This document shows, piece by piece, positions 33,253-40,400 of a stretch of DNA of 63,692 nt (position 1 is its first letter; each line of letters starts with the position of its first letter). The position numbers were made by a program, and so were the translations under genes. The notes below the pieces were generated by a model, which searched no databases, was not told where the DNA came from, and saw nothing but the letters and a program-made list of their open reading frames with translations. The stretch lies in contig CAZIPA010000008.1 in NCBI GenBank assembly GCA_964541085.1, positions 1-63,692 on the forward strand. Reading direction: 5' to 3'. This DNA is from UBA4644 sp964541085. Lineage in GTDB: Bacteria > Bacillota > Clostridia > Oscillospirales > Butyricicoccaceae.

Positions 33253-34961
33253 CAGGTTTCTTCCCGTATCCTTCCCTTGTCCACCCGATAGCGCCGGGTG
33301 CAGAAGCGCACCGCGCCGGGACGATGGGTGACAAAAATGCAGGTTCGCGCCAGCTCACCCTCCATGAGATTGTGCAGCAGGCGGGCCTCTGTTTCCTCAT
33401 CCAGTGCGGAGGTGGCCTCATCCAGCAACAGCACCGGCGCACCGCACAGCAGCGCCCGGGCAATGGCCAGCCGCTGGGCCTGTCCTTCCGAAAGTCCCTT
33501 GCCCCGTCCGCCGATGGCATAATCCAGTCCGCCCGGCAAAGCGGACACAAACTCCCAGGCACAGGCGGCCTGCAAGGCCCGGATCAGGGCGGCTTCGTTG
33601 TCCTCTCCGCTGCGGGTCAAGGTCAGATTTTCCCGAATGGTTCCGGCGAACATACTGTTGCCCTGGGGCACATAAGCAAAGGCGCTGCGGGTGGCGGCAG
33701 ACAGGGGGTAATGCTGATTTTGGGAAATCAGCTCTGCCTTGCCCTCATGAGGACGAATCAGCCCCAGAATCATCCGCAGCAGCGTGGTTTTTCCCTCTCC
33801 CGAGGGGCCGGTGATGGCCACCAGCTCTCCCGGTGCGGCATACAGGCTGGCGTGCTCCAGCACAGGCTCACCATTCTGATAGGCAAAGCCCGCATCCTCC
33901 AAACACACGGCGGCATCCTGCGCACGGCTGAAATCCGGGCCGTCCGGACACTGCTCCTCCGGCAGATCGCACAGGGTCATCACCCGTCCGGCAGAGGTAG
34001 AAACAGAAATGGCCGTGGACACCAGACCGATCAGGGAGGAAAAGGCCGAGCTCAACGAAGAGGCCAGCTGCAAAAACATGGTCAGCGAGCCATAGGTGAT
34101 CCGTCCGCTCCACAGCCGGTAAACGCCCCAGCCAAAACAACCGGCAGAGACCGCCGTCCCCAGCAGGGACATAAAGGCCGCCGTCCGCACGGAGAACAGA
34201 TTATAATCCAGATATTCCTCCCGATACCGGTCCTGAAGACGCAGCATTTTCTGCTGGAACAGGCCGGTGATGCCGAAGGATTTGACACTGGTGATATTGG
34301 AAAGAGAATCTTCATAAAAGGCCATCATATCGCTGGCGATGCTCTTCATCTGCCGGTTGTGGCTGCGCATCCGCCGCACCAGCAGCCGGGACATCAGCAC
34401 CGACACCGGAATACCCACCAGCGCAATCAGGGCCATGGTGGGATCAAACAGCAGCATGACGACCAGCGCACCGAAAAACTGCACCAGACTGGAGATCAGC
34501 CCGGGCACAAAGCTGGTAACGCCGCCGGACACTGCGCTCACATCGCTGGTCAGCCGGTTCATCAGGTCACCGCTGCGATAGCCCTCCAGCGATTCCCAGT
34601 CCGTGCGAAGGATTTTCTGATAGACCTCCGCCTGAATCTCGTTCTGCACCCGCAGATTGATCTTTGCGCCGACCCGGCTGGAAACGCAGCGCAGCAGAAT
34701 GCTCAGCAGCAGCATTCCGGCCATCGCCGCTGCCGCCAGCAAAATCCGCTCCTGCCGATAGCCGGTCACGGCGTCAATGAGATATTTGGAGGCCACACTG
34801 CTGCTCAGACTCATGAGGATGGCTGTCACGCCCAGCAGGATGTGAATCAGCACCGTCATGCGATACCGCCGGATATAGCAAAGCAGCCAGCGGGCTTCCT
34901 TCAGAAGCTCCTCCAGCATTCCCTCTTTGATTTTCCGGCGCACCTTTTGCAGCAGCTCCAT
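33252..34961 (-). CDS. ABC transporter, fused permease and ATPase (putative peptide exporter)
   Basis: A 569-residue half-transporter: six membrane helices in residues ~30-310 and an ATPase with Walker A GPSGEGKTT, signature LSEGQAQR (Glu in place of the usual Gly), Walker B VLLLDEATSALD and the FVTHRP switch. There is no N-terminal C39 peptidase domain, so leader removal must come from another protein, plausibly the S26 peptidase. I start at ATG 34961; a GTG three codons upstream is possible. A perfect-consensus promoter precedes it. Substrate inferred from neighbours. Confidence 0.85.
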   Translation of the reverse strand: MELLQKVRRKIKEGMLEELLKEARWLLCYIRRYRMTVLIHILLGVTAILMSLSSSVASKYLIDAVTGYRQERILLAAAAMAGMLLLSILLRCVSSRVGAKINLRVQNEIQAEVYQKILRTDWESLEGYRSGDLMNRLTSDVSAVSGGVTSFVPGLISSLVQFFGALVVMLLFDPTMALIALVGIPVSVLMSRLLVRRMRSHNRQMKSIASDMMAFYEDSLSNITSVKSFGITGLFQQKMLRLQDRYREEYLDYNLFSVRTAAFMSLLGTAVSAGCFGWGVYRLWSGRITYGSLTMFLQLASSLSSAFSSLIGLVSTAISVSTSAGRVMTLCDLPEEQCPDGPDFSRAQDAAVCLEDAGFAYQNGEPVLEHASLYAAPGELVAITGPSGEGKTTLLRMILGLIRPHEGKAELISQNQHYPLSAATRSAFAYVPQGNSMFAGTIRENLTLTRSGEDNEAALIRALQAACAWEFVSALPGGLDYAIGGRGKGLSEGQAQRLAIARALLCGAPVLLLDEATSALDEETEARLLHNLMEGELARTCIFVTHRPGAVRFCTRRYRVDKGRIREET

Positions 34962-35039
34962 GTTCTTCACTCTCGTACATTTTTCCGCAGGAGACAGACA
35001 TTCCGGGCAGATTGCCTACTGCGGCAGTTTCATCCCTGT

Positions 35040-35068
35040 ATTATAGCACAGGAACACTTCTTTGTCAA
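35040..35068 (-). promoter_or_regulatory. Perfect SigmaA promoter before the exporter/capsule genes
   Basis: TTGACA (35068-35063), 17-nt spacer and TATAAT (35045-35040), both consensus, in the 142-nt gap between the radical SAM gene and the ABC transporter gene. It should drive ABC-S26-PqqD-CpsB and the capsule genes with a ~70-nt leader. Confidence 0.88.
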
Positions 35069-35103
35069 TTTTGGACAATAATTTCCTTGCGATTTTATGC
35101 AAA

Positions 35104-36222
35104 TCAACCCAAATCCTGCGCCAGCTCCCGCTGAATTTGCTTCAGAAAATGGGCAGTTTCCTGACACATATAGGCCGGAACACCGGTAAAGCTGCCGGTC
35201 TCCGCAAAACAGAGGGCCGGACACTGGTCACAGGCATTGCGCATGGTACAGGCGGTACACCTTGCAGGCACCAGAATCTCCTCCCGCAGGGTGCGAATCT
35301 GCTGCCACGCCGGAGAAAACGCACCGGGCTCCAGCGTCACATCCGGCTGGGTCATCATGCCGCAGGGACGCATATGGCCATTCCATGTGACCCAGAAGGT
35401 GCTGCTGCCCGCACGGCAGCGAATGCGCTGGGTGGGAAGCTCCTGGCATTCCTGCTGGGGATCGGCAACGGTCTGCCCTTCCAGCAGACGCTGCCACCGC
35501 TGGCGCAGCTCCTCCGGCGAAAAGCGGGAACGATCATATTCCAGCTTGGCCTCTGCGGCCTCCTCCGGCGTCAGTCGCTGGGAGGTGCAGACACCCTGTT
35601 CACAGGCCCGCACCGGCGGGAACATATAGGATGCCGCCTGAAGAGCCAGTCCATGCTCCCGGGCAAAGGCATACACCCGGGGTGCATCCTGCCGGTTCTG
35701 GGGCGTGATGCTATAATTCAGCTTCAGCAGAACACCGGCGGATTGCAGCCGTAAAATGGCCCGCACCACACGGTCATAGGCCTCCGGCACACCGCAGAGG
35801 GCCCCATAGGTCTCCCGGGACGCACCGTAGAGGGTCAGATTCACCCGGGCGGGCGGGTCCGCCGCCAGAAACTCCACCATGGAATCATCCAGCAGAGAGC
35901 CATTGGTATTCAGCGACACCATCAGGCCCATTTTGCGGCAGCCGCTGTAAATCTCCCGAAAATCCGGCCGCAGCAGCGGTTCTCCGCCGGTGAGCAGCAG
36001 CAGGAGCATTCCCTCCCGGCAGCATTCCTCCGCCAGCGAAAGCCACCATTTCGCATTCTTCTCTCCTGCCAGCGCGGCGGCATCGTTGGCCCGGCGATGA
36101 ATGTAGCACATCCGGCAGTCAAAATTGCAGCGGGATGTCAGCTCAAAGGTTCCCGAAAGCGGAATTCCCCGGCTGCCCGCCTTGGAAAACAGCAGCTGGC
36201 TGTAAATCTGATATGCGTTCAC
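35104..36222 (-). CDS. Radical SAM/SPASM peptide-modifying enzyme
   Basis: A 372-residue radical SAM protein with C32-x3-C36-x2-C39 (RCNFDCRMCY), LTGGEPLLRPDF as the GGEP motif, and a SPASM domain at the C-terminus with a run of cysteines (RCRAG, MRPCGMM, CTACTMRNACDQCPALC) for auxiliary Fe-S clusters. Such enzymes install thioether or C-C links in ribosomal peptides. It starts with GTG after GGAGG and overlaps the kinase stop by 4 nt. The peptide gene two genes upstream is the likely substrate. The type of bond cannot be read from sequence. Confidence 0.88.
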   Translation of the reverse strand: MNAYQIYSQLLFSKAGSRGIPLSGTFELTSRCNFDCRMCYIHRRANDAAALAGEKNAKWWLSLAEECCREGMLLLLLTGGEPLLRPDFREIYSGCRKMGLMVSLNTNGSLLDDSMVEFLAADPPARVNLTLYGASRETYGALCGVPEAYDRVVRAILRLQSAGVLLKLNYSITPQNRQDAPRVYAFAREHGLALQAASYMFPPVRACEQGVCTSQRLTPEEAAEAKLEYDRSRFSPEELRQRWQRLLEGQTVADPQQECQELPTQRIRCRAGSSTFWVTWNGHMRPCGMMTQPDVTLEPGAFSPAWQQIRTLREEILVPARCTACTMRNACDQCPALCFAETGSFTGVPAYMCQETAHFLKQIQRELAQDLG

Positions 36223-37100
36223 GGCTGTACCTCCTGTGCTGTCAGCCCATCCCGGGCCATGGCTTCCTCCAGCGCCAGCACTGCGCCCTCATCCGGACGG
36301 CAGGCCAGCGCATAAACCGGCACCTGCTGAAGCATATCCAGCAAAAGCTGCATGGAAAGCTGCCATTCTTCATAAATGAGATCATCGGAAAACAGATTCT
36401 GGCAAAGGAGCGGCAGCGCCTCCGTGGGGCCCAGCCGCCGCACGGTGTTTTCCGGCGCCTGCGACAGCACGACCACACAGCGCAGCGGCATGGTGCGATT
36501 TTTGCACACGCCGCTGGTGCCGCAGAAGGGCAGGCCACAGGCGGAAGCCGTCTCTCCCAGCTTTACGGCAGCCTTGTCTCCATTGATGAGCTCTGCGCCG
36601 CGATATTGTTCCCAGAGGGCGGCCTGGGTGGATTTTCCCGTCTGGCTGGGGGCGGTGAAGAGAATGGCACGGCCCTGCCAGCAGATGTAGGAGGCATGAA
36701 ACACCAGCGCGTTTACATGGAGCAGCAGCTGGTTCAGCGACACGCCCGGCCAGAAAAAGCTGGAGCGTGTGGCCCATTTCCACGCATTTTCCCGCACGAT
36801 GCACCGCACCGGGCTTGCCTGCTCCAGCGGATAGGTGACGCACATATGGGGCTGCTTGCGAAAAATGTCCGTGGTGGTACGGGAGACCTGACGCATCGTG
36901 CGCCAGAGAGATTTTTCCCCACGGCGGCCCAGAAAACGCCCCTCCGGACGATGCACCACCGGCTGGGTCTCCAGTGTCAGATGAAAGCGGGGATTTTCGC
37001 AGGGTGAGACCCGGAATTGCAGGGCATCCGGCTCTTCCCACAGGGGCTGGGGCGTGTCGATGCGGAAATCCGCACCGCAAAAATGATAATACAGCTCCAT
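36219..37100 (-). CDS. HPr-kinase-like P-loop protein in RiPP locus
   Basis: 293 residues. The P-loop LFTAPSQTGKST (about 155-166) and the following INGDKAAVK fit the HprK/PEP-carboxykinase-like fold. Proteins of this kind occur in some lasso-peptide and other RiPP loci, where they phosphorylate the peptide; in others the role is unknown. The N-terminal ~120 residues have no motif I know. The ATG follows GGAGG directly after a hairpin that separates it from the precursor gene. Its stop overlaps the radical SAM start. A direct role on the 80-residue peptide is inferred. Confidence 0.72.
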   Translation of the reverse strand: MELYYHFCGADFRIDTPQPLWEEPDALQFRVSPCENPRFHLTLETQPVVHRPEGRFLGRRGEKSLWRTMRQVSRTTTDIFRKQPHMCVTYPLEQASPVRCIVRENAWKWATRSSFFWPGVSLNQLLLHVNALVFHASYICWQGRAILFTAPSQTGKSTQAALWEQYRGAELINGDKAAVKLGETASACGLPFCGTSGVCKNRTMPLRCVVVLSQAPENTVRRLGPTEALPLLCQNLFSDDLIYEEWQLSMQLLLDMLQQVPVYALACRPDEGAVLALEEAMARDGLTAQEVQP

Positions 37101-37119
37101 GTTGTTTCCTCCATAAGAA

Positions 37120-37150
37120 ATGCGCCCACGCCGCAGGGGCATGGGCGCAT
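37120..37150 (-). terminator. Hairpin between precursor and kinase genes (leaky terminator)
   Basis: ATGCGCCCA (37150-37142) and TGGGCGCAT (37128-37120) form a perfect 9-bp stem on the minus strand, followed by TTCTTATGG. The weak T-tract suggests partial termination or a processing/stability element after the short peptide gene. The kinase ribosome site starts about 5 nt later. Confidence 0.6.
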
Positions 37151-37178
37151 ATCGCGTTAAGATTTGATTGTGCGGGGG

Positions 37179-37421
37179 TTAAGAATTAAACAACTGATTA
37201 TCAGTTCCTGTAAACTTACAGTACCCGTCTACAGGGAATTTCTCCACGCATTCGGTTTCGCTCATTGCAAAGAGTTTGTCCCAGTCCAAATACGAAAACT
37301 GATCCATGAAACTCTGAATAAGATCCGAATTGTTTTTGTTAATCGCACAGCTGCCACTGCAAAGAACCGTGTCTGCCTCCAGCTCCAGTGCCATCAGAGC
37401 GGGCTTTACATATTTTTTCAT
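37179..37421 (-). CDS. Candidate RiPP precursor peptide
   Basis: An 80-residue peptide with ATG behind GAGAGGAG. The N-terminus MKKYVKPALMALELEADTV is a leader-like helix; then CSGSC (Cys21, Cys25) and an Asn/Ser/Asp/Phe-rich C-terminal part with Cys58 and Cys68, ending FNS. It has no signal peptide. It is 25 nt downstream of the sialidase stop and directly upstream of kinase, radical SAM and export genes. The KPxL-type leader and CSGSC motif resemble many short clostridial peptides next to radical SAM genes. It could be only a small protein, but context favours a modified, exported peptide. Confidence 0.72.
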   Translation of the reverse strand: MKKYVKPALMALELEADTVLCSGSCAINKNNSDLIQSFMDQFSYLDWDKLFAMSETECVEKFPVDGYCKFTGTDNQLFNS

Positions 37422-37446
37422 TGTAATTTCTCCTCTCTTTCGGCAC

Positions 37447-40400
37447 TCAGCCCTGCACGGTGTACACCGCACTGGCAACACCGTCGGCATTGTAGGCCAC
37501 GATCTCATAGGTCTTGCTTTCGCCCCGCTTGATCAGGTCGGTGAAGGTAAAGCGCAGGGTGTCGGGCTGATAGATCCAGCCCAGCGCATTGTTCCAGGCA
37601 TTGACCTTCTGTCCGTTGACGGTGATGTAAGCCACATCGGTGGAGGCGGTGACGCTGACAGTCACCAGCTTGTTGCGCAGCACATTCACAGAACGGCAGG
37701 AGGCGTTAAAGCTCTGGGGCAGGAATACCTCGGGCTGTTCGGGCTCTTCAGGCTGGTCAGGCTCCACGGCCAGCGCCATACGCAGACTGTAGGAAACCAC
37801 TTCAGGCTCCAGCTCGGAGGCCGTCTGAATTGTTGCATCCACAGGCAGCTTCAGGTTGCCAATACCCAGAATTCCGTCACCGGTGTTGACGATGGTGAAC
37901 ACACCGTTCTCTCCGGTAATCTCATAATACATTTCGGTAGTGGAATTGATAGTAACACCATTCACTCCTACGGGTTCGCCATCCACAGAACGGAGACTGA
38001 CCTGAATCTTATCGAGATTTCCGACCTGGAAGGTAACAGCATGGCCGCTCTCTCCGGTAGATTTCTCCAGATAAATCTCGTTCTTGGGGCCGCCAACTGT
38101 GTCACTGTCGTAGGTTTCGATTGTGTACTCGCTACCGCTTTCCGTATACGCAACCAACTCTGTCACATAATCCAAAACACGCTCATAGGTGCGGTTTTGC
38201 TCAGATTCAGCATAGTTGCTGTCGTTTGTCTCACGATAAACACGGAATGCATCAATTTCCATATGCGTGCCTGCCGCACGGCCAGAGGTGGTTTCCGCCA
38301 TCGTAGAGTACACACTTACACGCTGTGCAGAGGCGTTCATCGTGTCGGACAGCTGAATGAACTCCAAGTCAGAAACACTCAGACCAAGTTCGGCCAGGTC
38401 ACGCTTCAGTGCTGCAAAAGAATCATCGCTCTTGGCACGGACAGACTGCACCGCAGCTGCATTTGCGCTTGTCGCGGTTTCGTTTGCATAGTAAGCGTAC
38501 ACAGTAGCCGTATAGTTTGCAGTCTCATCCAGCATAATGTGTGCAAGCGGCACCCAATCAAACTCCTGGTTGCAACGGGTATCCACATACACGCCCTTGA
38601 CCAGCTTTCCGTCCGCATCGCTAATCAGCAGCATGACGCTGGCGGTATCGGGGCCGCACCGGCCAATCAGATCAAAGCCATTACCATTAAAGCTGGTATC
38701 CAGTCTGTGAGAAGACTGGCCCTTTGTCAAGTTACTAATCGTCCATGCACGGGTATCCGCATTTGCGTTTTGATAAGCCCTATCATAGCCATAGGCATCA
38801 CCTTCGGCCTTGGCCAGCTGGTTAGACTGCTTTTCACTAATGGCGGTATCCGTATTCAGCGTCCACGATTGTCCGTACTTCGTCTCCACTTCCGTCAGGA
38901 AGTTCTCCTCATAGAGGACATTGGAGGCGGGGATGATGGTGACGCCGTAACCTGCGGTTCTTCCGTCCTTATCACCGATACCCTTCAGATTCAGACTTAC
39001 ATAAACAGGCTCATCCAAAACATGATCGGGGGTATAAGTAATTTTGTAGCCGGAAGCGGCTGCACCAGTTGCAGAAGTGATTTCATAACCCATGGGGTAC
39101 ACAACATCTCGCAGATCAACTTCCACGGGCAGACCGAAGTCTACCACATAAGTAGGAACGCCGACAGTGACTGTGGCAGCAGCAGATGCGCTTGCCTTGG
39201 CAGAGCCCTTACTGAACTGTGCCTGATAGGTATACGCAACTTCCACTTCATTCGTAATCTTACCGTCCTGAACAACCGTTGCAAAGTTTTCATTGGTCAG
39301 TTTCAGTTCGGTAATGTAGGTGTACAGCACATCTTCTGTAGTGGACACGCCCATTTGATCCACAGATTTGTCGTACTTACTGCTTGTCAGGGCATCCGTT
39401 ACACTCACGCCCGAATAAGTAATCGTGCCATAATCCGCAATCGTAAGGGGTTTCGTAACGGTAATGTTGAACTTTACCGTATCGTCGATTTCCACCTTAC
39501 TGGCGTTGTCACCAGTCTTGCGGGTTCCATTTTTGTCATAGATGCCTTCCAGCGTTTTTTCCACAGTGGGGAGTTTCTGTGCGTAAAAAGCTATAATTGC
39601 ACTCGGGTCAAAGGAGTTGATAGATCCATTGGCGGAGTTAAATCCTTGTGCGCCGTCACACCCCATTGCAACCGCAGCCTCAATCATCGCATTTATCTCG
39701 GTACGATGTCCATCGAACTTGCTGCCGAATATACTTGCAAAATAGCTTGTTTGTGTTGTATCCGTGACTGCATTTCCATTATCATCGTGCAGTTTAAAAA
39801 ACTCGCCAGTCACGCGTGTATCAGTTGTTTGACTCTTCATACCAGTCAGGGCATAGCCTTCATCCGGAGCACCAAAGAAATCGAACGCAGATGTGCCAGT
39901 TTTGGCAACGGCACCGTAAAACACATTTCCTTTTCCAGCCAGAATCAATTCACCAAAGGTATAAGAATAATATACTTTGCAATTATATGTTTTATCAACA
40001 TAGATATGGAAAGTGTAGTCGTTATCCTCGCTGGGTCCCTCATACACAACCACCGGCATCTGATAAGTTACTCCGTTTACTGTTGCCTGCAAAACCGTTT
40101 CACCGGGAGATACCGGTGTGATTTTACCGTATTCATCCACAGTTACAACACTCGAATCACCCACAGACCATTCGACTTGCTGGTCAGCAAATTGGCTTGC
40201 CAAATCGACATCATAGCCATCATTCAAACCAGTTGTCATTGTAACCTTTGTGATTTGTTTTTCGTGGCTGACCGGGAATTGGGTAGTCGCACTCATATAC
40301 ACATTCGTCGTGCCGCCCACAAACGGGGACAGGGCGGGGTCGGTGACCTCGATGATATCCGCCACGGTGATGGTGATAATGTACAGATCGGTTTCCATGG

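Noticed and set aside
32504..33562. A 352-codon minus-strand frame containing PqqD at its end
   Set aside because: Its first 260 codons lie out of frame over the S26 and ABC genes; only the last 92 codons have a ribosome site and a recognisable domain.
33252..34961. Exporter with built-in C39 leader peptidase
   Set aside because: The protein starts about 25 residues before the first membrane helix, leaving no room for such a domain.
32504..37421. Lasso peptide cluster
   Set aside because: No asparagine-synthetase-like cyclase or transglutaminase-type protease is present; a radical SAM enzyme and an S26-type peptidase take their places.
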